In this document: positions 1-7,768 of the stretch, in pieces
Numbering within the stretch: the first letter of the stretch is position 1
Layout of the letters: each line of letters opens with the position of its first letter
NCBI GenBank assembly: GCA_052387095.1
Contig: JBQTJN010000076.1
Span: forward strand, 1 to 25,290
Length of the DNA stretch: 25,290 bases
Origin: JBQTJN01 sp052387095
Lineage (GTDB): Bacteria > Pseudomonadota > Alphaproteobacteria > Micavibrionales > Micavibrionaceae
Direction of reading: 5' to 3'
Position numbers and translations under genes: made by a program
Notes under the pieces: generated by a model
Seen by the model: the letters and a program-made list of their open reading frames with translations, nothing else
The model's database searches: none
What the model was told of the DNA's origin: nothing

Positions 1-1
1 T

Positions 2-217
2 TTAGAAAACCGCGATTGGCAGGTGCAAAAAATGTGCGCTGACATCAATGAGTACGAACTGATGGTCGAGAAGCAAAAAACCAGCTGGCACTGTTCCCAG
101 AAAAAAGAATCGTGGAAATGGATCGTATCTTTTCACGGCAGCGTTGTAGCTTCGGGCTCCGTCAATTCCCCGGAGGAAGCGCAGAGTCAGGCTATCTCTA
201 ACGTCCCTGCGCAGTAA
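2..217 (+). CDS. Hypothetical protein, C-terminal part (5' end outside window)
   Basis: The reading frame is open from the first bases of the window to a TAA at 215-217, so the true start may lie upstream. A GTG at 23 would give a 64-residue protein. The visible sequence is short, polar and rich in Lys, Glu, Gln and Trp, with no signal peptide or membrane segment. Its middle (WKWIVSFHGSVVASGSV) looks like a small beta-rich fold, but I do not recognise a family. It is followed by a hairpin terminator at about 234-264, which supports a real transcript ending here. No function can be assigned. Confidence 0.5.
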   Translation, partial: LENRDWQVQKMCADINEYELMVEKQKTSWHCSQKKESWKWIVSFHGSVVASGSVNSPEEAQSQAISNVPAQ

Positions 218-233
218 TAAGTACGCAAGGACA

Positions 234-264
234 CAAAAAAGCCGCCCGTGAAGGACGGCTTTTC
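234..264. terminator. Bidirectional hairpin terminator
   Basis: AGCCG (240-244) pairs with CGGCT (256-260), extended inward by CC/GG. The stem is flanked by an A-run on the left and a T-run on the right. It lies between the convergent unknown gene (+, ends 217) and the EF-hand gene (-, ends 281), so it can serve both strands. Confidence 0.75.
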
Positions 265-280
265 TATAATAGGTCAGATA

Positions 281-847
281 TTAATCCTGGTAGCGTTCCT
301 GCTCGGCGGCTTTCGGACGGACGGAAGCGACATATTCTTCCTTCCATTCTTCCAGCTCAATCGCCTTGCTTTTATCGTCATCAAGTCTCAGAAAACTTTC
401 ACCTATAAATTCCTTGGCGGACAGACCGTCATGATCATTATCGAAGCGGGCCAAGCGGGACTGCTGGATGAAAGTATCCCGGTCATAGGTAATCGATTCA
501 GCAGCGCCGTCATGATTCAGGTCTACATAGGTAAAAGACTCTTTTTCCATCGGAATGATGGTCATAACGCGGTTCTGACCGAATTCAATATTGTCGATAA
601 TTTCGTTACCGTCAGCATCAAACAGGTAGAACAGCTTTTCGCCAACTTCAGCCATCGACAGAACGCCGTCATGATTCATGTCAAAAGCCGAGAAATTTGT
701 TTTCTGCACATTGGCCATATCCATCTGCTTAACAACAGTTTTTTGCGTTACAGTTTCCGCGGTGGCCGGCAGGGCAACTCCCAGCGCTAGCACCGCAACA
801 GTGCTTAAAAATATTTTATAAATTTTATAAATGGGTTTCATATTCAT
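281..847 (-). CDS. Secreted EF-hand calcium-binding protein
   Basis: This is a 188-residue protein with an N-terminal signal peptide (hydrophobic stretch about 10-28, likely cleavage after ATA at 28-30), so it is probably periplasmic or exported. Five EF-hand-like loops are visible. Canonical DxDxDG-type loops start at D56, D77, D109 and D136, and a degenerate one (DDDKSKAIELEE) starts at D156. Several keep the acidic residue at position 12. Such proteins bind Ca2+, but the partner and role are unknown. The Shine-Dalgarno AAGGAG lies only 3 nt before the first ATG and 9 nt before a second in-frame ATG two codons later (about 841), so the shorter start may be the one used. The gene is single, with its own promoter candidate at 905-933. 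Confidence 0.85.
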   Translation of the reverse strand: MNMKPIYKIYKIFLSTVAVLALGVALPATAETVTQKTVVKQMDMANVQKTNFSAFDMNHDGVLSMAEVGEKLFYLFDADGNEIIDNIEFGQNRVMTIIPMEKESFTYVDLNHDGAAESITYDRDTFIQQSRLARFDNDHDGLSAKEFIGESFLRLDDDKSKAIELEEWKEEYVASVRPKAAEQERYQD

Positions 848-904
848 AATCTCCTTAATGAAAAACGTTTTCTTTCCAACGGTTTAGGCAGGATTTTAGT
901 TCCC

Positions 905-933
905 TTATAAAATATAGAAAATTAAAGTTACAA
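905..933 (-). promoter_or_regulatory. Candidate sigma70-type promoter of the EF-hand gene
   Basis: Read on the minus strand, TTGTAA (928-933) is followed after 17 nt by TTATAA (905-910), about 60 nt before the EF-hand start. An imperfect direct repeat (931-945 and 952-966) sits at and just upstream of the -35 box. This is pattern matching only. Confidence 0.45.
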
Positions 934-1041
934 AACGGAAACAAACTTTTTCAAAACCGAAACAAGAACGCCATTTTGCTGTTACAGAATCTTTCTAGGC
1001 TGGAGGAATGATAACCAAAAAACCAAAAGACAGGAGAATAT

Positions 1042-1305
1042 ATGTTTGCAGTTCCAGAGAAGCTGAAAGCGTTCACGCATCCGCATATTGCCTCTATGCA
1101 CATGAAAAAAGATTTCGGCGTGCACAACAACAAGACAGAAGATGTTTTGGTTATTGATACGCTGCTTTCCGAAGATATAGATCAGGAGCATTTCAATGAT
1201 TCACTGCTGGATATCCTGCTTGATCTCGACGCCCTAAAAATCAAGGCGGAAAGCACCTTCGGAAAAATTGACCGGATCGACATTCGGACACACCGCACCC
1301 ATTAG
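1042..1305 (+). CDS. Hypothetical 87-residue protein
   Basis: The ATG at 1042 is preceded by a good ribosome binding site (CAGGAGA, 1031-1037), and the gene is closed by a strong terminator at 1355-1378, so it looks like a genuine monocistronic gene. The protein is soluble, with no signal peptide. Its C-terminal half is acidic and probably helical (LLSEDIDQEHFNDSLLDILL), and it ends in a His/Arg-rich tail. I do not recognise a family and assign no function. It is divergent from the EF-hand gene and may share regulation with it. Confidence 0.6.
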   Translation: MFAVPEKLKAFTHPHIASMHMKKDFGVHNNKTEDVLVIDTLLSEDIDQEHFNDSLLDILLDLDALKIKAESTFGKIDRIDIRTHRTH

Positions 1306-1354
1306 AATTGCTCCCCTTTATCCCCAAGGACTTCCCCAAGGTCCCAACTGAAAG

Positions 1355-1378
1355 CCGGCTTAACAGCCGGTTTTTTTT
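1355..1378 (+). terminator. Rho-independent terminator
   Basis: A perfect 6-bp stem CCGGCT/AGCCGG with a TAAC loop is followed by eight T residues (1371-1378). It lies 50 nt after the 87-residue gene. Confidence 0.9.
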
Positions 1379-1532
1379 GCCTTTTGAATGGGACTAAACA
1401 ACTAAATACCTACGTAACTGTTTGATGACCATGAGATGTAGAAAAACTGGGAATAACACCGCGAACAGAAGAACCCGGAACTAAGCAAGCTCCCCGTATG
1501 TTGGCTTGTACACGCATTTGAAGGAGAGAATA

Positions 1533-1763
1533 ATGAAGACGTTTATAAAAATATGCATGGTTATAGCCCTATGCGCGCCGGTGGCAGCATGCGGTAACAC
1601 AAAAGGTGAGCGCGCGCTGAGCGGCGCGGGAATTGGTGCCGGTATCGGCGCAGGTGCGGCGGCCATCGCAGGCGGCAGCTTGGCAACAGGCGCTGTTATC
1701 GGCGGTGCGGCCGGCGCTGCGACAGGTGCCCTGACAGATAAAGATGACATCAATTTCGATTGA
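1533..1763 (+). CDS. Glycine-zipper lipoprotein
   Basis: The start is the ATG at 1533, which has AAGGAGAG (1521-1528) just upstream. A longer reading from 1506 has no such site. The 76-residue product begins with a lipoprotein signal peptide (Lys-rich start, hydrophobic core) and a lipobox ending in Ala-Ala-Cys (Cys21). The rest is dominated by glycine-zipper repeats (GxGxGxGA and GAVIGGAAGAATGA), typical of small outer-membrane or inner-membrane YMGG/2TM-type glycine-zipper proteins. It ends with an acidic tail. The likely role is structural at the envelope, but the specific function is unknown. It is monocistronic and followed by two hairpins. Confidence 0.8.
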   Translation: MKTFIKICMVIALCAPVAACGNTKGERALSGAGIGAGIGAGAAAIAGGSLATGAVIGGAAGAATGALTDKDDINFD

Positions 1764-1776
1764 TATAAGGTTCGGT

Positions 1777-1798
1777 TTCAGCCCTTTTAAAGGCTGAA
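1777..1798 (+). other. Perfect 7-bp hairpin downstream of lipoprotein gene
   Basis: TTCAGCC (1777-1783) pairs with GGCTGAA (1792-1798) around an 8-nt loop. It has no T-run of its own. It may stabilise the mRNA 3' end ahead of the terminator at 1810-1843. Confidence 0.5.
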
Positions 1799-1809
1799 CT
1801 GTTGAAGAG

Positions 1810-1843
1810 CCCGCGTGTCCCTGACTGGATGTGCGGGTTTTTT
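1810..1843 (+). terminator. Rho-independent terminator
   Basis: CCCGC (1810-1814) pairs with GCGGG (1833-1837), followed by TTTTTT (1838-1843) and a further T-rich stretch. It ends the lipoprotein transcript and abuts the end of the nucleosidase pseudogene at 1848. Confidence 0.7.
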
Positions 1844-1847
1844 CTTT

Positions 1848-2321
1848 TTAATAGCCCGCCTGTTTTAAAGTTTTCAGCAGGATTTCAGCCGTGTGATGCA
1901 GCGTCTCATACCAGTCGCCGTTCGCATTACCGTCCGCCCCGTCGGAAATATATTTGAGACACAGAAACGGGATATCCTCCTGCTGGCATATACGTGTCAG
2001 TGCATAGGCTTCCATGTCCACCACATCAAATTCACCCGCGCCAGCCGACGAATCGAAATTATCCCCTGTGCCACATGCGCCCTGAATCAAGGCGGCCACA
2101 CTCTGCCCCCATTCCACCACAACCGGCACATCTGAAAACGGTGTTTTAAATTTTTCAAAACCGAGCGCCTTCACATCCATATCCTGTTGCACAAAGCGCG
2201 TGCAATGAATGATCGTCCCGCCCGCATGCTTGCGGCTGCCCGCCGTCCCATATTACAGCACGTCGTAATCACTGAAAAACTCCTGGCTCTCTTCTTTCAG
2301 GGCAAAAACAATTAAAGGCCG
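1848..2321 (-). pseudogene. Phosphorylase-superfamily nucleosidase, internally deleted and interrupted
   Basis: The C-terminal part (from GTG at 2192, 114 residues) is clearly a nucleosidase of the MTA/SAH nucleosidase or purine phosphorylase type. It carries the conserved VVDMEAYAL segment followed by an ISDGADG-type catalytic Asp region. Reading upstream in the same frame, codons resembling this family's start (RRPLIVFALKEES) run to DYDVL and meet an in-frame TAA at 2253-2255, which is immediately followed by YGTAGSRKH. In intact relatives these two segments are separated by roughly 35-40 residues containing the glycine-rich phosphate/ribose-binding region. That stretch is missing and a stop sits at the join. 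No ATG, GTG or TTG start is visible near the 5' end. I therefore call it a pseudogene; a short translated C-terminal piece is possible but unlikely to be active. Confidence 0.8.
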
Positions 2322-2362
2322 CCTGGAATACTCAAAACTATAAAAAATTATGAAAACAAAGC

Positions 2363-2392
2363 TTGTGCTTTAATAAACCCGGAAAATATCCT
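2363..2392 (+). promoter_or_regulatory. Weak promoter candidate for the neuB operon
   Basis: TTGTGC (2363-2368), an 18-nt spacer and TATCCT (2387-2392) lie about 40 nt upstream of the neuB-like start. The match to consensus is poor. Confidence 0.3.
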
Positions 2393-2434
2393 ATTTTGCG
2401 GCTGGTTAATACTTTAAGAGAAAATTTTGTCACC

Positions 2435-3481
2435 ATGCAGCCCATAAAAATCGGCAAACATAAAATCGGTCCCGGCAACCCCTGCTTCCTGATCGCCGAT
2501 GTCGCGCAGGCGCATGACGGTTCGCTCGGACAGGCCCACGCCTTCATCGATGCCGCCACCGAAGCCGGCTCCGATGCCATAAAGTTTCAAACCCACATCG
2601 CAGATGCCGAATCTACAAAAGACGAAGCGTTTCGTATTCCAATCAAAGGGAAATATAAAACCCGCTATGAGTACTGGAAAGCCATGGAATTTTCACCCTC
2701 CGAATGGACAGAGCTCGCGAGACATGCGCGTCAGAAAAATCTGCTCTTCCTCAGCACGCCTTTTTCCGTTCCGGCCGCTGAACTTCTGAAAAAAATCGGC
2801 ATGCCGGCCTGGAAGGTTGGCTCAGGTGAATTCCGCTCGACCGAACTTCTCGATTTCATGATCAAAACCCGCCAGCCGGTCCTGTACAGCACCGGCATAA
2901 GCAGGAACGCCGAGGTCGCCGCTGCCATCCGCCTTTTTCAGAAAAAAAATGTCCCGCACGCACTCTTCCAGTGCACCAGCGAATACCCGACGCCGCTTGA
3001 ACATGTCGGCCTCAATATTCTCGGCGAATATCGCCGTCGTTATAAATGCCCCGTCGGCCTCTCTGACCATTCCGGATCCCCCTTCCCGTCCCTGGCTGCC
3101 ATCGCACAGTGCGCCGATATTGTCGAGGTGCATGTCACCTTCGACAGGCTTATGCACGGTCCCGACACCATGGCCTCCGTCACGTTCGATGAATTCGCGC
3201 TCATCCGCGAGGCGCGCGACGCCTTCCACATCATGGGCGAAAATCCTGTCGATAAGGACGAGATGGCAAACTCGCTGAAAACCATGCGCGGGCTTTTTAC
3301 CAAGAGTCTTGCGCTCACCGCGCCGCAAAAAGCCGGCACCGTGATCACGGCGAAAATGCTCGCTCCTAAAAAGCCGGGCACCGGCATTCCGTATGAGAAA
3401 AAAACCCAGCTCATCGGCCGCCGTCTGAAGCGCGCGACTCCGTCCGACCGCCTGCTGCGCTGGGAGGATTTCGATGCGTAA
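2435..3481 (+). CDS. neuB: Nonulosonic acid synthase, NeuB family
   Basis: NeuB-type enzymes condense phosphoenolpyruvate with an N-acylated hexosamine (ManNAc or a 2,4-diacetamido sugar) to make sialic, legionaminic or related acids in the cytosol. The 348-residue length matches the family. Visible signatures are FLIADVAQAHDGS near 18-30, DAIKFQTH (47-54), TSEYP (181-185), GLSDHSG (208-214), a metal-ligand-type His in EVHVTFDR (231-238) followed by GPD, and a C-terminal SAF (antifreeze-like) domain from about 285 with KKPGTGI. I start it at ATG 2435, because the extra 24 upstream residues are not family-like and 2363 falls in the likely promoter; the ribosome site is weak. It overlaps neuC by 8 nt. 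I cannot tell sialic from legionaminic or pseudaminic substrate from sequence alone. Confidence 0.88.
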   Translation: MQPIKIGKHKIGPGNPCFLIADVAQAHDGSLGQAHAFIDAATEAGSDAIKFQTHIADAESTKDEAFRIPIKGKYKTRYEYWKAMEFSPSEWTELARHARQKNLLFLSTPFSVPAAELLKKIGMPAWKVGSGEFRSTELLDFMIKTRQPVLYSTGISRNAEVAAAIRLFQKKNVPHALFQCTSEYPTPLEHVGLNILGEYRRRYKCPVGLSDHSGSPFPSLAAIAQCADIVEVHVTFDRLMHGPDTMASVTFDEFALIREARDAFHIMGENPVDKDEMANSLKTMRGLFTKSLALTAPQKAGTVITAKMLAPKKPGTGIPYEKKTQLIGRRLKRATPSDRLLRWEDFDA

Positions 3482-4622
3482 AATCTGCGTCGTCCTCACC
3501 GCCCGCACCAGCTACGCAAAGATCCAGCCAATCCTGAAGGCTCTCAAAGCCCGCAAAGACATGGAGCTCCAGATTATCTGCGCCGCTTCCGCCGTGCTGG
3601 AGCGCTACGGCCATACCGACAAAATGGTCGAAGACGACGGGTTCAAAATTTCCGAGCGCGTCTATATGGTTCTGGAAGGCGAAACGCTTCTCACCTCCGC
3701 CAAGGCCACCGGCATGGGCATCATAGAATTTTCCGGGGCCTTTGATCGCCTGAAACCGGAGGCCGTGCTCGTCATGGCCGACCGCTATGAAATCATTTCA
3801 GCCGCCATCGCCGCCAGTTATCTCAATATTCCGCTCATTCATGTGCAGGGCGGCGAAGTATCCGGCAATATCGATGAAAAAGTCCGCCACGCCGTGACGA
3901 AACTCGCTGACCTGCATTTACCGGCCACGAAAAAGGCCGCCGGCAACATAGCCCGCATGGGTGAAGACCCGAAAACGGTCTTCCATTTCGGTTGCCCGTC
4001 AATCGACGTCGCCAGATCGGTCACAGCAAAGCCGGATCTCGATTTTGACGTCTACAAAAAATACGGCGGCGTCGGCACGATGCCCGATCTCTCTAAGGGC
4101 TATTACATCGTTATGCAGCACTCCGTGACAACAGAAGCACAGAGCGGCCTTGAACAAGTGACAAAAACCCTGAATGCCATGAACCGCCTGAACAGACCTG
4201 TTCTCTGGTTCTGGCCGAACGTCGATGCCGGCGGCGATGATGTCTCAAAAGGCATCCGCTCTTTCCGTGAAAACAAGCACCCGGCGCATATGCATTTCAT
4301 CAAGAATATGAGTCCCGCAGATTTCCTGCGCGTCCTTAACAAATCACTCGGCATTATCGGCAATTCCAGCGTTGCCATTCGCGAAGCCTCTTATCTTGGC
4401 GTGCCGGCCGTTAATATAGGCTCGCGTCAAAACGCACGCGAGCGCGGTGCCAACGTCATGGATGTCGGCTATGATGAAAATGAAATCTACAATGCGGCTT
4501 TAAAGCATTGCGGTGCGAAAAAACCGACCTCTGTCCTGTACGGGGAGGGCGATGCCGGGGAAAAAATCGCTGACATTCTCAGCCGCAGCCCGCTGTCCTA
4601 TAAAAAAACTCTCGGCTACTGA
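3474..4622 (+). CDS. neuC: UDP-N-acetylglucosamine 2-epimerase (hydrolysing), NeuC family
   Basis: NeuC/LegG enzymes convert a UDP-N-acetylhexosamine to free ManNAc (or the diacetamido equivalent) plus UDP, supplying NeuB. The 382-residue protein has the typical two-domain GT-B fold signals: an N-terminal RTSYAKIQPI start, MADRYE near 101-106, the HVQGGEVSGNIDEKVRHA segment at about 123-140, and a C-terminal UDP-binding region (GNSSVAIREASYLGVPAVNIGSRQ, about 296-319). It overlaps the upstream NeuB gene by 8 nt and its stop shares one base with the next start (TGATG), so translation is coupled. NeuC and NeuB together define a nonulosonic-acid pathway; no CMP-sugar synthetase (NeuA) is visible in this window. 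Confidence 0.88.
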   Translation: MRKICVVLTARTSYAKIQPILKALKARKDMELQIICAASAVLERYGHTDKMVEDDGFKISERVYMVLEGETLLTSAKATGMGIIEFSGAFDRLKPEAVLVMADRYEIISAAIAASYLNIPLIHVQGGEVSGNIDEKVRHAVTKLADLHLPATKKAAGNIARMGEDPKTVFHFGCPSIDVARSVTAKPDLDFDVYKKYGGVGTMPDLSKGYYIVMQHSVTTEAQSGLEQVTKTLNAMNRLNRPVLWFWPNVDAGGDDVSKGIRSFRENKHPAHMHFIKNMSPADFLRVLNKSLGIIGNSSVAIREASYLGVPAVNIGSRQNARERGANVMDVGYDENEIYNAALKHCGAKKPTSVLYGEGDAGEKIADILSRSPLSYKKTLGY

Positions 4623-5581
4623 TGCTCAAAATTCTCAACGCAGAACCGGGAGATTACAGCGCAGAAGCAGAAAGCCTGCTGTCCGGTTTTGCCGCCGTCC
4701 ACAACGGCCCGCTTTCCCGCGGGAAACTGAAAGCGGCCATTAGCGGCTATGATGTCCTGATCACTCGCCTCGCCCACCGCATCGATGAGGAAATCCTGAA
4801 AGATGCAGCCAACCTCAAAGCCATCGTCACCGCCACTACCGGCCTCAACCACATCGACCTGAGCGCCGCACAAAAGCGGAATATCGAAATCCTTAGCCTC
4901 AAGGGCGAACATGAATTTATGGATACGATCCACGCCACCGCAGAACACACGATCGGTTTGATGCTGGCGCTGCTGCGCCATATTCCTGCCGCCGCCTGCG
5001 ATGTACACGAAGGACACTGGAACCGCGACGCTTTCAAGGGCCGCGAACTGCGCGGCCGCACACTTGGTATCATCGGCTTTGGCCGCCTTGGTAGAATCGT
5101 CGCGGGTTACGCAAACGCTTTCGGCATGAATGTTCTGGCTTTTGATAAAAATCCGTCGCAGAAGGCCGAAGGCGTGCGATTTACCGATCTGGATACGCTC
5201 CTTGCTGAATCTGACATAGCCTCCCTTCATGCGTCCTTCTCGCCGGAAAATGCCGGCATGATCGGCGAATCCGCGTTTGCCGCCATGAAAAAAGGCGCAC
5301 TCTTCATCAACACCGCGCGCGGCGAACTGGTAGATGAAACCGCTCTGCTGCAGGCACTGGAAAAAAGTCATCTCGCCGGCGCAGCGCTGGATGTTCTCAA
5401 AAACGAGCACGAAGGCCACAAAAACTGGTTAAAAAAAGATCCGCTGTGGAAATATGCGCGTAAAAACAGCAATCTGCTGATAACACCGCACATTGGCGGC
5501 GCCACTTACGATTCCATGAAAAAAACTGAAATTTTTATGGCCCGGAAATTGCAGGACTGGGCCCTCAAAAGGCGCGCATGA
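4622..5581 (+). CDS. D-isomer-specific 2-hydroxyacid dehydrogenase
   Basis: This is a 319-residue NAD(P)-dependent oxidoreductase of the phosphoglycerate/hydroxypyruvate dehydrogenase family. It shows the Rossmann motif GFGRLG (152-157), a catalytic-type Arg in NTARGELVDE (R233), acidic residues in DVLKNEHE (about 258-264) and a catalytic His in TPHIGG (H290). The family reduces 2-keto acids such as pyruvate derivatives; the substrate here is unknown. Its position inside the neuB-neuC-glycosyltransferase operon (1-nt overlap upstream, 4-nt ATGA overlap downstream) suggests it makes or modifies an acidic building block or side group of the glycan, but that is inference. Length and motifs look intact. 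Confidence 0.82.
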   Translation: MLKILNAEPGDYSAEAESLLSGFAAVHNGPLSRGKLKAAISGYDVLITRLAHRIDEEILKDAANLKAIVTATTGLNHIDLSAAQKRNIEILSLKGEHEFMDTIHATAEHTIGLMLALLRHIPAAACDVHEGHWNRDAFKGRELRGRTLGIIGFGRLGRIVAGYANAFGMNVLAFDKNPSQKAEGVRFTDLDTLLAESDIASLHASFSPENAGMIGESAFAAMKKGALFINTARGELVDETALLQALEKSHLAGAALDVLKNEHEGHKNWLKKDPLWKYARKNSNLLITPHIGGATYDSMKKTEIFMARKLQDWALKRRA

Positions 5582-6690
5582 AAATCGTCTATATCGCCCC
5601 GCAGGCTATTCCCTCACGCGCCGCCAACAGTATCCATGTCATGAAGATGATGCAGACTTTTGGGAAGCTGGGCCACGACGCTGTGCTTTATTTTCAAAAA
5701 TCCGGTGGCCGCACCGGAGAAATCTTCAGCACCTATGGTGTCGAACCTGTTTTCACACTCGCCCCGAAAATAAAACTTCCCGCACCTTTCAACACTTTGG
5801 CCTACCCGCTTCATAATGCTGTATCCGCATTTTTTGCCGGGCCCGACCTCGTGCTCAGCCGTAATCTTCTGACGGCATGGTTAACGGCTCATATGGGATT
5901 AAAGACGATTTTTGAGATTCACGACTCCCCGGATGCACTGCAACCCGTAGCACTGAAAGTTTTCCGCTCTTTTGCCGCCCATAAAAATTCATCGCTGATT
6001 GTTATCTCGCAGGCACTCAACACTCACCTGCAAAACAACCATAAAATCCCCGCCGATAAAATTATTCTTGCGCCCGATGCCGCCGACCCGCTGCCACCGC
6101 TGGAAAATCCACCCTTCGGCACACCGCCCGGCAGTTTTCACGCCGGTTATGCCGGCCATCTCTATAAAGGCCGCGGTATCGACAGGATCGGTGAAATGGC
6201 CGCTGCGCTTCCCGCAATCACCTTTCATATAATCGGTGGCACGAACGAGGATATTGCATGGTGGAAACACAAACTCGCCGGGCTGAATAACATTCTTTTT
6301 CGCGGCCACCTTGCGCACGCCCGGATCGGCGATTACCTGCAATGTTGCGACGTTCTGCTCGCACCTTACCAGGAAAATGTCTCCGTCACCGGCAACAAGG
6401 GCGACACCGGCCGCTGGATGTCGCCGCTCAAGATTTTTGAATATATGGCCGCCGGGAAACCCATACTCTGCTCAGACCTTCCCGTGCTGCGGGAAATTTT
6501 AAACGATAATAATTCCATCCTCCTCCCGCATAATGACGCCGAACCATGGATTACCGCCCTCTCCATGCTCAAAAAAAATCCTGGAAAGGCCTCTTCGCTT
6601 GGTCAGGCCGCACAAAAAGATTTTCTTGAATCCTGTACTTGGTTAAAACGGGCCGAAAATATCCTGAACCGTGCGCGGCACCATGGATAA
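5578..6690 (+). CDS. GT4-family glycosyltransferase
   Basis: This 370-residue GT-B glycosyltransferase starts with a Rossmann-like N-terminus (MKIVYIAPQAIPSRAANSIH) and has the C-terminal donor-binding region GYAGHLYKGRGID near 195-207. The family signature Glu segment follows (SPLKIFEYMAAGKPILCSDLPVLREIL, about 282-307), in which the paired glutamates bind the nucleotide sugar. The specific sugar is not predictable. It is cytosolic or peripheral to the inner membrane. Overlaps with its neighbours (4 nt upstream, 8 nt downstream) place it firmly in the nonulosonate operon, so it probably adds a sugar to the same lipid-linked glycan. Confidence 0.85.
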   Translation: MKIVYIAPQAIPSRAANSIHVMKMMQTFGKLGHDAVLYFQKSGGRTGEIFSTYGVEPVFTLAPKIKLPAPFNTLAYPLHNAVSAFFAGPDLVLSRNLLTAWLTAHMGLKTIFEIHDSPDALQPVALKVFRSFAAHKNSSLIVISQALNTHLQNNHKIPADKIILAPDAADPLPPLENPPFGTPPGSFHAGYAGHLYKGRGIDRIGEMAAALPAITFHIIGGTNEDIAWWKHKLAGLNNILFRGHLAHARIGDYLQCCDVLLAPYQENVSVTGNKGDTGRWMSPLKIFEYMAAGKPILCSDLPVLREILNDNNSILLPHNDAEPWITALSMLKKNPGKASSLGQAAQKDFLESCTWLKRAENILNRARHHG

Positions 6691-7768
6691 AATCAAAATC
6701 GCCTTTGTTCTTCCCGATCTTAAAACCGGCGGCGCCGAAATGGTAATGATGCGTCTGGCGGGTGGCATTACCCGCGAAAAATTCGACCCCGCTTTCATTG
6801 CAGCCCGCAACCAGGGGCGGCTTCATGAATACCTGCACCCTGATATCCAGTTTTTCAACCTCCATGGATTCTCGCTCTTCCTGTCCCTGCCAAAGATTTA
6901 TTGCACGCTGAAAAAATTCCGGCCGGACATTGTGATTTCAACCATGGCTCATATGAATTTTACAACGCTGATGCTGAAGCCTCTTTTCCCAAATACATAT
7001 TTTATTGTCCGCGAATCCACCCTTCCCGCTTGCACGCTGCATAACCGCGGCCCGTTGAAGCCTTTTATCAAGCTTCTCTATAAATGCCTTTATCCGCACG
7101 CCTCCCTGATCATCGCCCCGGCGCAAATTATCCTCGCCCATATGCACCGTGATTTAAAACTGGATAAAAACCGGATGAAAATTCTGCCGAACCCCGTGGA
7201 TGAATCGGGCCTTCGTAAAAACCGGCGCAGAGAAAATCCATCCTCTACCACACGATTCATTGCTGTCGGCCGCCTGCACGCTGAAAAAGGCTTCGACCGC
7301 CTTATCGAATCCCTGAGCATCTGGAACAATCGCAGCGGCTGGCATCTCGATATTTTGGGCGATGGTTCGCAACGTCAATATCTTGAAAACCTGATCGCCT
7401 TTCATAACCTCACGGATAAAATAACTCTCACCGGCTTTCAAAAAAACCCGGCAGACTTCATGGCAAAAGCCGATGTGTTCTTGTTGCCTTCGCGCTGGGA
7501 AGGCTCGCCCAATGCCGCGCTGGAATCCCTCGCCTGTGGTACGCCCGTCATCGCACTGGAGGACGCCGGCGGCATTGTCGAAATCGCCACGGAATCGCCC
7601 ACCGGCGTAATACTCTGCCGCGACATGAATGAATTGATTGCGGTGATGGAAAAAGTCCAGCCGCAAATCGGGGGCAAACCTTCGCTGCTGCCGCGCCGTT
7701 ACGAACACAGCGCCGCGATCAGTGCGTTTGAATCGATGCTGGAAAATTTGCTTCAAGAAACGCCGTAA
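6683..7768 (+). CDS. GT4-family glycosyltransferase
   Basis: This is a second GT-B retaining glycosyltransferase, 361 residues from the ATG at 6683 (a GTG at 6671 would add four residues). Its N-terminus has FVLPDLKTGGAEMVMMRLA, typical of GT4 enzymes. The C-terminal half has AVGRLHAEKGFDRLIES, a GDGSQ segment and the EX7E signature in SRWEGSPNAALESLACGTPVIA. It is the last gene of the five-gene operon, and its 3' end overlaps the convergent epimerase gene by 16 nt, leaving no room for a conventional terminator. Sugar specificity is unknown. Confidence 0.85.
   Translation: MDKIKIAFVLPDLKTGGAEMVMMRLAGGITREKFDPAFIAARNQGRLHEYLHPDIQFFNLHGFSLFLSLPKIYCTLKKFRPDIVISTMAHMNFTTLMLKPLFPNTYFIVRESTLPACTLHNRGPLKPFIKLLYKCLYPHASLIIAPAQIILAHMHRDLKLDKNRMKILPNPVDESGLRKNRRRENPSSTTRFIAVGRLHAEKGFDRLIESLSIWNNRSGWHLDILGDGSQRQYLENLIAFHNLTDKITLTGFQKNPADFMAKADVFLLPSRWEGSPNAALESLACGTPVIALEDAGGIVEIATESPTGVILCRDMNELIAVMEKVQPQIGGKPSLLPRRYEHSAAISAFESMLENLLQETP

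Noticed and set aside
248..790. 180-residue open frame on the plus strand
   Set aside because: It is antisense to the EF-hand gene, starts inside a terminator, and has no recognisable motifs. The minus-strand protein has a signal peptide and EF-hand loops.
2822..3508. 228-residue minus-strand open frame
   Set aside because: It lies wholly opposite the NeuB gene and has Arg/Gly-rich composition typical of antisense frames in GC-rich coding DNA.
4616..5419. 267-residue minus-strand open frame
   Set aside because: It is antisense to the 2-hydroxyacid dehydrogenase, which has all its family motifs.
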